64,000 nt of DNA, taken from contig NZ_JAAIKB010000002.1 of assembly GCF_011040385.1 (NCBI RefSeq), forward strand, positions 310,001-374,000. Reading direction: 5' to 3'. Under the pieces are notes generated by a model that had not been told where the DNA came from, did not search any database, and was given only the letters and a program-made list of their open reading frames with translations. The translations under genes and the position numbers were made by a program. Shown here piece by piece: positions 53,911-61,936 of the stretch (positions within the stretch are counted from its first letter, which is position 1; each line of letters starts with the position of its first letter). Source of the stretch: Falsiroseomonas algicola (GTDB lineage: Bacteria; Pseudomonadota; Alphaproteobacteria; Acetobacterales; Acetobacteraceae).

Positions 53911-54831
53911 ATGGCCCGCGCCTATGCCTCCACCATCCTCGACGCGCCGGTCGAGGCCGTCTGGGATCTGGTCCGCGACTTCAACGGATTGCCAGCCTGG
54001 AACGCCGCCATCGCGCGGTCGGAGATCGAGGATGGCCTCGATTCCGACGTAGTCGGCTGCGTCCGGCGCTTCCATTTGCCCGACGGCACACTGGTGCGCG
54101 AACGCCTGCTGAGCCTGAACGACCGCGACTACAGCTTCACCTACAACTTCGAGACGCCGGCCTTCCCGGTGACGAACTACCTGGCCCGCATGCGGCTGCT
54201 GCCGGTGACCGATGGAGAGAAGACCTTCGCGGAATGGGAGGCGACTTTCGACGAGGCGCCGGAGGATGCCGGCAAGTATGTGGACATCGTCTCCAACGCC
54301 GTTTTCCAGGCCGGATGGAATTCCCTGAAGCCTCGCGTGGCCGGCCGCGCCGCGCCGGCGGGTGCGCAGCGCTGGAGCGGCTTCCCGCCCAGCAAGGCCT
54401 GGTGCAGCACGGTCATCGATGCACCGGTGGAAGCGGTATGGTCCATCATCCGCGACTTCGCCGGCATGGGCGGCTGGCATGACGATATAACGCGGATGCA
54501 GATGCTGGATGGCGCGCGCAGCGACAAGGTCTCCGGCACGCGCGACTTCCTGTTCGGCGCGGGGCATTTGAATGAGAAGCTGCTGCACCTCGACGATACG
54601 GAGCGCAGCTATTCCTACTTCATCACGAAATCCGAGCTTCCCTGGATGCAGTACGTCAGCGGCCCGCGGCTCTGGCCCGTGACGGATGGCAACCGCACCT
54701 TCGGCACCTGGTTCGGCGACTGGGTGGCATCGCCGCGCGACGATGCAGCGCTGATCCCGAACACGGAGCAGAACGTCTACCTCAAGGCCCTCCACACCGT
54801 GGCGCGGCGGTGTTCCAGGGCCTTGGTGTGA
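53911..54831 (+). CDS. Tandem SRPBCC (START-like) protein, 3' end altered by IS
   Basis: 306 residues in two SRPBCC repeats: about 1-150 (LDAPVEAVWDLVRDFNGLPAWN) and about 165-306 (IDAPVEAVWSIIRDFAGMGGWH). Each is a hydrophobic-ligand pocket of the MxaD/polyketide-cyclase-like type. It is the last gene of the Liv/Tm-1 operon. The stop (TGA) lies inside the left inverted repeat of the IS1182-type element, so the native C-terminus has been replaced. The last helix is nearly complete, so the protein may still fold. Confidence 0.85.
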   Translation: MARAYASTILDAPVEAVWDLVRDFNGLPAWNAAIARSEIEDGLDSDVVGCVRRFHLPDGTLVRERLLSLNDRDYSFTYNFETPAFPVTNYLARMRLLPVTDGEKTFAEWEATFDEAPEDAGKYVDIVSNAVFQAGWNSLKPRVAGRAAPAGAQRWSGFPPSKAWCSTVIDAPVEAVWSIIRDFAGMGGWHDDITRMQMLDGARSDKVSGTRDFLFGAGHLNEKLLHLDDTERSYSYFITKSELPWMQYVSGPRLWPVTDGNRTFGTWFGDWVASPRDDAALIPNTEQNVYLKALHTVARRCSRALV

Positions 54832-56263
54832 TACCAACGCCCTGGGCCTGTTGAAGAATTGCCGCTGGGGTCTGGATGGCGCAGCGGGCGGGTGATGAGC
54901 CGGTTGGTGACGGGTGACGATGCTGGGTAGAGCCGGGCGCAGCGCCGACGGCGAGCGCGGCGAGGAGCGCCATCATGGCGGCCCTTGCCAGCCGCTTGAG
55001 GTTGATGACGGCGGCGGTGAGGAAGGCCTGGCTCTGCATGTTGGCCAGCCCCCGCCGGATGGCGCGGGCGAGGCCGTGCCAGGTCTTGGCCTCGCCGTGG
55101 ACGCCTTCGACCTGGCGACGGTGGCAGCGGTAGAGGGTGCGCTCGCGTGGCCCCCAGCCGGCGTATTTGCGGCGTGCCCGCAACAGGGCCGGATGGTCCT
55201 TGTGCAGCAGGATGGCGCGTCGCCGCATGGTGGTGCTGAAGCAGATCGCGCGTAGGCAGCAGGGTTCGCAGTCCGGGATGCGGGCGCGATAGTGCTGGAA
55301 GCCGTCGCTGTCGGGCACGCCGTGCGGACGGAGGACCTTCCCGGCTGGGCAGCGGACAATGCGGTGCTTGGCGTCCAGCTTGAAGCGCCGCTCCGGGATG
55401 GTGCCTCGCTTGGGTGGCCGTTCGGCCTTGGCCGGGATCACCGCCTCGATCCCCCGCGCCTCGAGGGCGGCAAGGACGCAGGTGATGGCGTAGCTCGCAT
55501 CCATCGTGGCGATCCTGATGGGCACCCTGGTGGTGGCGCGGACGGCGTCGAACTGGCCTTCGACGTTTCGGGTGTCATGCTGCGCGCCGGTGGTCACCGC
55601 CACGTCGAGCACCACGCCGGCCTCGGCATCGACCGCCGTGTGCTGTTTGTAGGCGGGCTCCACCCGGCGGGCCCGGTTGCTGGTTGCCAGGCTGGCATCC
55701 GGGGCGGTCCGGCAGACCGGCTCCGTCGGGCCGTTCGCCGCCTCGACCGCATCCGCGTGCTTGCGCGCGATCGCCTCCCAGCTGACGTCGGCACGGACCA
55801 GCGAGCTGTCGATGTGCACCACCTCGCCCTTGGCGATGCCGGCCGCCACGCAGGCCTCGACGGTGCGCGTGAAGACCAGCCGGAACCGCTCCGCACCCCA
55901 GCGCTGACGGATGCGCGTCAGGCTGGAGTGGTCGGGCAGCGCCTCGGTGAGCCCGTAGCCGGCAAACCAGCGGATGGCGATGTTCACAGCCGCCTCCCGC
56001 ATCAGTCGCCGGTCGTGCACGATGCCGAGCAGCAGGCCGGCCAGCATCAGGCGGACCGCCGCCTCAGGGTCGATCCCAGGCCGCCCGCTGCCGGCCGCAT
56101 AGCAATCCGCGACCTCCGTCCGTAGCCAGCCGAGGTCGAGAACACGGTCCACACGGACCAGCACATGGTCGCCCGGAATCAGCTCGCGCAGTGAGCCAGC
56201 GAACACCAACTCCCCCTGATCCCGCGCCCGACGTCCCAACATCCCGACCCGCCGCAACAGCAT
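54782..56263 (-). CDS. IS1182-type DDE transposase
   Basis: 493 residues. DDE candidates are Asp in VVHIDSSLVRADVSW, Asp in IATMDASYAI and Glu in QVEGVHGEAKTWHG, the last being the typical IS1182/IS4-like E region. N-terminal LFAGSLRELIP-like stretch (VFAGSLRELIPGDHVLV) and DPEAAVRLMLAGLLLGI fit the family DUF772-type domain. The start at 56263 lies inside the right inverted repeat. The frame reads out through the left repeat and stops in the host SRPBCC gene, so the last 15 or so residues are host-encoded. Confidence 0.85.
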   Translation of the reverse strand: MLLRRVGMLGRRARDQGELVFAGSLRELIPGDHVLVRVDRVLDLGWLRTEVADCYAAGSGRPGIDPEAAVRLMLAGLLLGIVHDRRLMREAAVNIAIRWFAGYGLTEALPDHSSLTRIRQRWGAERFRLVFTRTVEACVAAGIAKGEVVHIDSSLVRADVSWEAIARKHADAVEAANGPTEPVCRTAPDASLATSNRARRVEPAYKQHTAVDAEAGVVLDVAVTTGAQHDTRNVEGQFDAVRATTRVPIRIATMDASYAITCVLAALEARGIEAVIPAKAERPPKRGTIPERRFKLDAKHRIVRCPAGKVLRPHGVPDSDGFQHYRARIPDCEPCCLRAICFSTTMRRRAILLHKDHPALLRARRKYAGWGPRERTLYRCHRRQVEGVHGEAKTWHGLARAIRRGLANMQSQAFLTAAVINLKRLARAAMMALLAALAVGAAPGSTQHRHPSPTGSSPARCAIQTPAAILQQAQGVGITPRPWNTAAPRCGGP

Positions 56264-56318
56264 CGAATCAGGGCGACGCCACTTCTTCAACAGGCCCAGG
56301 GCGTTAACATCACACCAA
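54823..56318 (-). mobile_element. IS1182-family-like insertion sequence
   Basis: About 1.5 kb with 36-bp terminal inverted repeats at 54823-54858 and 56283-56318. The outer 10 and inner 23 bases match, with three mismatches between them. It carries one transposase gene on the minus strand. No target-site duplication is evident at the ends. It separates the tandem SRPBCC gene from an IS256-type remnant. Confidence 0.82.
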
Positions 56319-56650
56319 AAAGCCTTCGGCAAACCCGGCGCGGTTCATAGACGTCCAACGGCCGAGAGGATGCGGCGCTGCGCCTTGCCCGCATGGGCGA
56401 GCGCGTTGCGGGTGAAGTGGAAACGGCAACGCTGCCAGGATCCCGCAGCACCTTCGCCACGGCGGCCTTCAGGCCCTCATGGACGTCGGAGAGCAGCAGC
56501 TTCACGCCGGCCAAGCCGTGCCGCTTCAGGGTAAGGTCGGTCGACGCACTGCGTCGACGAGCCAGAAGGGCTCCGCCTGGGAACTGCCGCCCACCAAGCC
56601 GAGGACTTCGCGCCACCCGTCGGCGCGCCCCACAGCTTCATTGTCTTCCG
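56319..56650 (-). pseudogene. IS256-family (mutator) transposase remnant
   Basis: Fragments in shifted frames on the minus strand align by eye to the central part of IS256 transposases. They are EAVGRADGWREVLGL, then GLAGVKLLLSDVHEGLKAAVAKVL, then WQRCRFHFTRNALAHAGKAQRRILSAV. At least two frame changes separate them, and neither end is present. A 19-base inverted repeat (GTCGACGCA, centre C, TGCGTCGAC) near 56540-56558 sits at one of the breaks. No inverted-repeat ends of the element are recognisable. Confidence 0.78.
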
Positions 56651-56654
56651 TTGG

Positions 56655-57389
56655 TCAGGCTGCGGCAGAAGCCGGGGTTTCGCGCGGGTCAGCGGCGTTC
56701 GGCAGCCTGATCGCGCCGTTTGGCTCGCGTAGGACATAGCCGCGACCCCACACTGTTCCGATGAGTTCAGCGGCGCCAGCGCTGGCCAGTTTCTTTCGCA
56801 GTTTGCAGATGAAGACGTCGATGATCTTTACTTCCGGTTCGTCCATGCCGCCGTAGAGATGATTGAGGAACGCTTCCTTAGTGAGCACGACGCCCTTGCG
56901 GAGAGTGAGCAATTCCAGGACGGCATACTCCTTGCCGGTCAGATGCACAGCGCGCCCATCGACCAGCACTTCACGCGACCCAAGGTTCAATGTGAGAGGA
57001 CCGACCGAAAGTGTCGGCTGGCTGAAGCCCTTGGCACGCCGGACAATTGCCTGGATGCGTGCGACCAACTCCTGCTGGTCGAAGGGCTTTGTAATGTAGT
57101 CGTCTGCCCCCATGCCGAAGCCTCGAACCTTGGCTTGAGGGCGGGTCAGGCCGGACAGGATAAGCACTGGCGTCTCCACCCGCGCCGCCCGCAACCGGCG
57201 CACAACTTCGTACCCCTCCATGTCCGGCAGCATCAGATCGAGGACGACGATGTCGTAGTCATATAGGCGCGCCAACTCCAGCGCTTCCTCCCCGGTGTCG
57301 GCCGTATCGATGATCATGGCAGCAGCCTTGAGGGCCAACGCCACCCCGCGCGCTACGATTGTATCGTCTTCAACCAGAAGGACACGCAT
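56655..57389 (-). CDS. CtrA-type cell-cycle/flagellar response regulator
   Basis: 244 residues. The receiver domain begins MRVLLVEDD with the phosphoacceptor D51 ([15 protein letters not shown]). The C-terminal OmpR-type DNA-binding domain contains [50 protein letters not shown]. That block is nearly the diagnostic CtrA sequence. CtrA controls cell-cycle and motility genes in alphaproteobacteria. The ATG at 57389 was chosen over the longer frame. It diverges from fliI, and its composition is less GC-rich than the neighbours. Confidence 0.9.
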   Translation of the reverse strand: MRVLLVEDDTIVARGVALALKAAAMIIDTADTGEEALELARLYDYDIVVLDLMLPDMEGYEVVRRLRAARVETPVLILSGLTRPQAKVRGFGMGADDYITKPFDQQELVARIQAIVRRAKGFSQPTLSVGPLTLNLGSREVLVDGRAVHLTGKEYAVLELLTLRKGVVLTKEAFLNHLYGGMDEPEVKIIDVFICKLRKKLASAGAAELIGTVWGRGYVLREPNGAIRLPNAADPRETPASAAA

Positions 57390-57465
57390 GCGACGGCTCC
57401 ACACACCTGATGCGTGTAGAGATACCATCTTTGCGCGATATGTGAAGGGCTGATTCATCCGAAAA

Positions 57466-58860
57466 ATGGATCATCTTTCGCTACAGTTTAAAAAACAGGA
57501 CGTTTTTCGAAATATGGCGAAATTGGAGTTGGCCAAGCGACTGAGGTTGGTCGATGGGTTAATGCAGTCGCAAGCATTAACCCTACAGCAGGGTCACGTT
57601 GCCGCCGTCGATCAAAACGGCCTCGTGTTTGCCGGCTTTCGACCACCGCTCGCCGTACGTGACCGTGTGATGGTGCGGGATCGACGCGGTAGACCTTTGC
57701 TCGCCGAAGTAGTCAGCGCTGATGGCCAACTGGCGCGAGCAGCACTGTTTGGCGAAGCGGAGGGCTTAGCCTCAGGTACGCGTGCAGAGAGCCTTCCAAG
57801 CCAAGGGTTGCCCGTCAGCACGGAATGGCTCGGCCGCGTCCTCGATCCACTAGGGCGTCCGATGGATGGCAGGCCGATGCCAACTTCCTCGCTTCGCCGT
57901 TCTCCCACTCGCTGCGCGCCCCCGTCTCCCGGTGTGCGCCAGCGTCTGGGCGCGCCGGTATCGCTTGGCGTCCGGGCGATTGACTGCTTCTGCACTATTC
58001 GCGAAGGCCAACGCCTTGGCCTTTTCGCTGCCTCTGGTGTCGGCAAATCGACCCTCCTCGCGACCATGGCAAGATCGACCAGCTTCGACGTGACAGTCTT
58101 GGCCATGGTTGGGGAGCGTGGACGCGAACTGCGCGAGTTTCTGGAAGATGACCTCGGGGCCGAAGGTTTGCGCCGAAGTGTCGTTGTCTGCGCGACATCC
58201 GACGCACCAGCGGCGCTGCGCCGGGAAGCTACCTACGCGGCAATGGCCATTGCCGAGCACTTTCGAGACGAGGGCAAGCGTGTCCTGCTGCTACTCGACT
58301 CGATCACTCGCTTTGCGCATGCTTGCCGTGAGATCGGACTGGCCGCCGGCGAACCACCGGCGACGCGCGGTTATCCACCCAGTGTGTTCGGTGAACTACC
58401 AGCGGTGCTGGAGCGAGCTGGCCCTGGCGCGCCGGGGGCCGGCAGCATCACAGCCCTCATGACCGTGCTTGTCGAAGGCGATGACCACGACGAACCGATC
58501 GCCGATGCTGTCCGTGGAACGCTTGATGGACATGTAGTACTCGACCGGCGGATTGCAGAGTCTGGCCGCTACCCAGCCGTCAACGTCTTACGCAGCCTGT
58601 CGCGTACGGTCCCTGGATGCCAGACGCGAGACCAGGCGGACCTTGCTACCCGAGCGAGGCGTCTGCTTTCGCTGTCCGACAGCGTAGCCGATCTCGTGCG
58701 CCTCGGCGCCTACAGGGTCGGAACCGATCCGGAAACCGACCTCGCCCTCCGCCTGGCACCAAAAATCGAGGTTGTGCTTCGCCAACAGAAGGGAGAGGTC
58801 GGTTCCCTTGATGATGCCTTCCGGGCGCTGGGCGAGGCGATGAACGATGAGTCGCCCTGA
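57466..58860 (+). CDS. fliI: Flagellar protein-export ATPase
   Basis: 464 residues. Walker A ASGVGKST near 190, [38 protein letters not shown], and the C-terminal [23 protein letters not shown] are typical of FliI/type III export ATPases, which energise flagellar secretion. In-frame ATGs at 57514 and 57562 are alternative starts. No other flagellar structural genes lie in the window. The stop overlaps the start of a truncated fliJ-like frame by 14 bases. Confidence 0.88.
   Translation: MDHLSLQFKKQDVFRNMAKLELAKRLRLVDGLMQSQALTLQQGHVAAVDQNGLVFAGFRPPLAVRDRVMVRDRRGRPLLAEVVSADGQLARAALFGEAEGLASGTRAESLPSQGLPVSTEWLGRVLDPLGRPMDGRPMPTSSLRRSPTRCAPPSPGVRQRLGAPVSLGVRAIDCFCTIREGQRLGLFAASGVGKSTLLATMARSTSFDVTVLAMVGERGRELREFLEDDLGAEGLRRSVVVCATSDAPAALRREATYAAMAIAEHFRDEGKRVLLLLDSITRFAHACREIGLAAGEPPATRGYPPSVFGELPAVLERAGPGAPGAGSITALMTVLVEGDDHDEPIADAVRGTLDGHVVLDRRIAESGRYPAVNVLRSLSRTVPGCQTRDQADLATRARRLLSLSDSVADLVRLGAYRVGTDPETDLALRLAPKIEVVLRQQKGEVGSLDDAFRALGEAMNDESP
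57556..57583. repeat. 28-bp inverted repeat in the 5' part of fliI
   Basis: GGGTTAATGC, an 8-base centre, then GCATTAACCC: two perfect 10-base arms. Two TTAA tetramers lie inside, 14 bases apart. The canonical CtrA box has TTAA-N7-TTAA, so the spacing does not fit. It overlaps the alternative start ATG at 57562. Confidence 0.6.
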
Positions 58861-58961
58861 TCCACTTGACATTCTGTTTCTGTTGCGGAGGACCGATGTG
58901 GAGTCAGCGCGCCGGCAGGCCGCGGTGGCTATCGACCAGCACCGTGACTCGGCGCAGAGCG
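58847..58961 (+). pseudogene. Truncated fliJ-like gene start
   Basis: About the first 32 residues ([21 protein letters not shown]) have the amphipathic, charged character and the operon position of FliJ, overlapping fliI by 14 bases. The frame then runs into IS3-type sequence near 58962, so the protein is cut off. Assignment rests mainly on position and composition; sequence alone is too short to be certain. Confidence 0.55.
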
Positions 58962-59134
58962 CGCCCTCGAGTGCGAGCTGCTCGACCGTCGCAGCTTCCG
59001 CTCCCAGGCCGAGGCACGGATCGTGGTGTTCGCCTTCATCAGAAGGCTTCTACAACCCGACCAGGCGCCACTCCGCCCTGGGCTACCTCTCGCCCATCGA
59101 ATACGAAGCAAGAGCCATGGCCAAGAACGACTGA
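58962..59134 (+). pseudogene. IS3-family transposase (OrfB) C-terminal remnant
   Basis: Reading with one frame change gives LECELLDRRSFRSQAEAR, then GFYNPTRRHSALGYLSPIEYE, the C-terminal end of IS3-type OrfB integrases. A one-base insertion near 59040 breaks the frame. Only about 170 bases remain. It abuts the fliJ-like fragment, indicating insertion followed by deletion. Confidence 0.8.
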
Positions 59135-59203
59135 TCCCTACCCACCAACCATCTACTGAAGCTGTGCAACTTCACTACGCACAGGCGACGCCCATATACG
59201 ACA

Positions 59204-59220
59204 GGTCCGCGATGCGGACC
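59204..59220 (-). terminator. Terminator-like hairpin after the helicase gene
   Basis: GGTCCGC-GAT-GCGGACC is a perfect 7-bp stem with a 3-base loop, 50 bases beyond the helicase stop. There is no T-run, so it may be a weak terminator or an mRNA-end stabiliser. Confidence 0.35.
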
Positions 59221-59269
59221 GCCGTTTCCGCGCCAGGTGGCGCGAGAGACCCTGGATGTGAACGGCCGC

Positions 59270-61936
59270 CTATCGGCGCAGCGGCCCCGGCTTTCGCCGT
59301 GCCTTCGGGTCCGGCCTTTCCGGCGCGTGGCGACCGCCTCGCGCCGGATGGCTGGCCAGCACGGCCTCGATCCAGTCATTCACGCGGGTGCTCTCGCGCG
59401 CCGCTTCCTCGGCGGCCACATAGGTGTCGGGAAAGCGCATGGACAGCCAGCGCCACGCCACCAGGCGCTTGTAGGTCTTCTCGGCCCGTTCCAGTTCCAG
59501 CGGGCCCGCCGTGTCGGGGCGGGGCAGGGTGCCCGCCTCAGGGGGGCGAACCTTGTGCCCGCGTGTATGGTCCAGGGCCCAGCGCGCCAACCTCTCGATC
59601 CCATAGTCGCGCGAATCGACGGGACACAGGGCATAGGTCCATCGTGTCGCCAGGGGCAGGTCGAGCTTGTCGATCTCGGCTGCGATGGTGATCTGCGCCG
59701 AGATGTCTGCGAGGCGGTAGGACGGATCATCCGGCCGCAGCACCGCCCGTTGCAGTCGCGTCAGCGTGGCGTAGAGCGACTCGGTCCCCATCTCCCGTGC
59801 CACGGCCGTGACGATGGCCAGGTCCGGCGCGACGCGCGGGCGCAGGTCGTCGGGCGCGGCGGGTACCGTGCCGAGTGCGAGCTTGATCGCCGCCGGCCGG
59901 CCGGCGCCGACAAGCACGGCGACGACACCCTCCTCGTGATGCCCGAAGCGACCGGCGCGTCCGCCGATCTGCCGGACCTCCGACGCATGCAGCGCCCGTC
60001 GAGCCGTGCCGTCCCATTTCTCCAGCGTGGAGAAGACGATGCGCGAGATCGGCAGGTTGAGCCCGAGCCCGATGGCATCCGTGGCGACGAGGATGTCTGC
60101 CTCCCCGGTCTCCCGGAAGCGGCGCGCCTCGGCCCTGCGCACCTCCGGGCTCAACGCCCCGTAGATCGTCGCCACCCGGCGGTTGCGCCGCTGCAATTCG
60201 CTGCGCAGTTCGAGGACATCGCGGCGCGAGAAGGCGATCAGCGCGTCGCCCTTTCGCAGGTCGCCGAGCGCCACGGGTTCATCCGCTGCCCTCAGCGGCG
60301 ACTTCCGTTCCAGCGAGATTTCCTCGACCGGTTCATCCGTGAGCGCCGCGATCCGCCTGACGAGCGGGATGCAGTCCGGCGAGCCAAGCACCACCACCTC
60401 CCGCGCCGGGACGCCCATGATTGCGGCAGTCCAGGCATGGCCGCGGTCGGGGTCGGTCAGCAACTGCGCCTCGTCGATGACGGCCACGTCGACGGGCGTG
60501 TTGAAGGGGCACATCTCCACCGTGGCCGCGGTGAAGCGGCTGCCGGGAACCGGGTCCCGCTCCTCCCCGGTCACGAGTGTCGCCTGGATGCCCCGTGCCG
60601 CCAGCGCTTCCCGGAATTCATGCGCCAGCAGGCGGAGCGGCGCGAGCGCGATCCCGCTCTCCGCCCTGGACAGGCGGTCGAGTGCCTGGTGGCTCTTGCC
60701 GGAATTGGTCGGCCCCGTGATCAGCGTGATGCGCCGGTCGAGCGCACGGGCCGTCGTGAAGTGACTCACGAAGCGGTCCATGGCGGCGGCCTTTGCCAGC
60801 ACCGCATTCGCGACGCGCTGGGGCGGTGCCCCTGGCGCTTCCACCCGGCTCCGGGCCGGGCGGCCTGTTGGCGCCGCCTCCTGCCGCCATGCCGCGACCT
60901 CCGGCCGCAGCGAGGCCAACACGGCGGGATCGAATTGCAGGATCTCGGCGCCGCGCCCGCGGCCCGTCGCCAGGCGGCGCGCCACCGGGATGCGACGCGC
61001 CCGGATCCAGGCCTCGGCTTCCGCCGCCGTGCAGCCCAACAGCGCTGCGATGGCGTCGCGCGTGACCAGGCTGGCTTCCCACTCCTTCTGCTGCCGGTCG
61101 GCTTCCTCCCGCGCCTTCCGGGCCGCGCTGGCGGCGTCACGCAGGGCTTTCCGGCGGGCGCGCTCAGCCTCCAGCGTTTCCGCGACGAAGCGCGCCGTCG
61201 CTCCCTCATCAAGGTCGAACGCCTGCGCGGCCAATCCGGCACAGGCGGCGATTCCTTCCAGCGTCGCCTCCGGCTTGCCCTGCTGCGCTGCCAGATCCTC
61301 GGCGGCCAGGGAAGCGGCAGCTTCCGGCGATCCCGCCAGCCGAAGTCGTCGACGGATCGCACCCCGCAGCGTGGACAGCAGCGCATCTGGGGATGGGTCC
61401 GCAACCCCGATGGTCTCGAGCGCGCCTTCCACATCGGTCCTGCGTACCGGCAGCAGAGGCTGTTCCGCCATCACTGCCGCAAGGCCGGCCCGCCATGCTG
61501 GCCGGCGGAGGGCCTGCAGCGCCTGTCCAAGGGCGGCTGTCGTCGGTTCCGGAAGGGACGCGAAGCGCCGCGTCAGCAGGGTCAGCTCCTCTGCCGAGGC
61601 TGCAAGCGACGCCGTTTCCAGCCGCCCCGCGATGAACTGCTTCAGCCCTGGATCGACCTCCGGCAGAGGAGGCGGGATGCCGTTATTCGCTCGAAGGGTC
61701 CGGAGCGCGAGGGCAGCTTCCTCAACCGTCGGCTCAAGCGCGCCAACGCCCGCCAGCATCTCCGCGACCAGGCGTGCCTCGCCCCGCTGCGGCGGCAGCC
61801 TCGCCTGGGCCAGCAGGGTGGAGATGCGGCCGGCGCTGATGGCGGGCGCTGGAGGCTGGCGCTGGGGGGAGGGGGGCATGAAGCTGACATGCGGCCGATC
61901 CTGCGGCACTGCAACAGGACAGGCCGCGCGGTTCAT
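59270..61936 (-). CDS. Suv3-like ATP-dependent RNA helicase
   Basis: 888 residues. A roughly 400-residue Ala/Arg-rich N-terminal region with a charged helical stretch precedes the helicase core. The core has Walker A GPTNSGKS near 408, DEAQ (VIDEAQLLTDPDRGH) near 482 and motif VI QIGGRAGRFGHH near 657. The QIxGRAGRFG motif is the Suv3 hallmark; mitochondrial Suv3 works in RNA degradation. The start at 61936 overlaps the oxidoreductase stop in ATGA. Role inferred: RNA turnover. Confidence 0.87.
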   Translation of the reverse strand: MNRAACPVAVPQDRPHVSFMPPSPQRQPPAPAISAGRISTLLAQARLPPQRGEARLVAEMLAGVGALEPTVEEAALALRTLRANNGIPPPLPEVDPGLKQFIAGRLETASLAASAEELTLLTRRFASLPEPTTAALGQALQALRRPAWRAGLAAVMAEQPLLPVRRTDVEGALETIGVADPSPDALLSTLRGAIRRRLRLAGSPEAAASLAAEDLAAQQGKPEATLEGIAACAGLAAQAFDLDEGATARFVAETLEAERARRKALRDAASAARKAREEADRQQKEWEASLVTRDAIAALLGCTAAEAEAWIRARRIPVARRLATGRGRGAEILQFDPAVLASLRPEVAAWRQEAAPTGRPARSRVEAPGAPPQRVANAVLAKAAAMDRFVSHFTTARALDRRITLITGPTNSGKSHQALDRLSRAESGIALAPLRLLAHEFREALAARGIQATLVTGEERDPVPGSRFTAATVEMCPFNTPVDVAVIDEAQLLTDPDRGHAWTAAIMGVPAREVVVLGSPDCIPLVRRIAALTDEPVEEISLERKSPLRAADEPVALGDLRKGDALIAFSRRDVLELRSELQRRNRRVATIYGALSPEVRRAEARRFRETGEADILVATDAIGLGLNLPISRIVFSTLEKWDGTARRALHASEVRQIGGRAGRFGHHEEGVVAVLVGAGRPAAIKLALGTVPAAPDDLRPRVAPDLAIVTAVAREMGTESLYATLTRLQRAVLRPDDPSYRLADISAQITIAAEIDKLDLPLATRWTYALCPVDSRDYGIERLARWALDHTRGHKVRPPEAGTLPRPDTAGPLELERAEKTYKRLVAWRWLSMRFPDTYVAAEEAARESTRVNDWIEAVLASHPARGGRHAPERPDPKARRKPGPLRR

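Noticed and set aside
57559-57580. CtrA box in fliI
   Set aside because: The two TTAA tetramers are 14 bases apart, not 7.
59270-61936. Helicase as an antiphage-defence gene
   Set aside because: The core motifs fit Suv3 and no defence partners (nuclease, methylase, abortive system) lie nearby.
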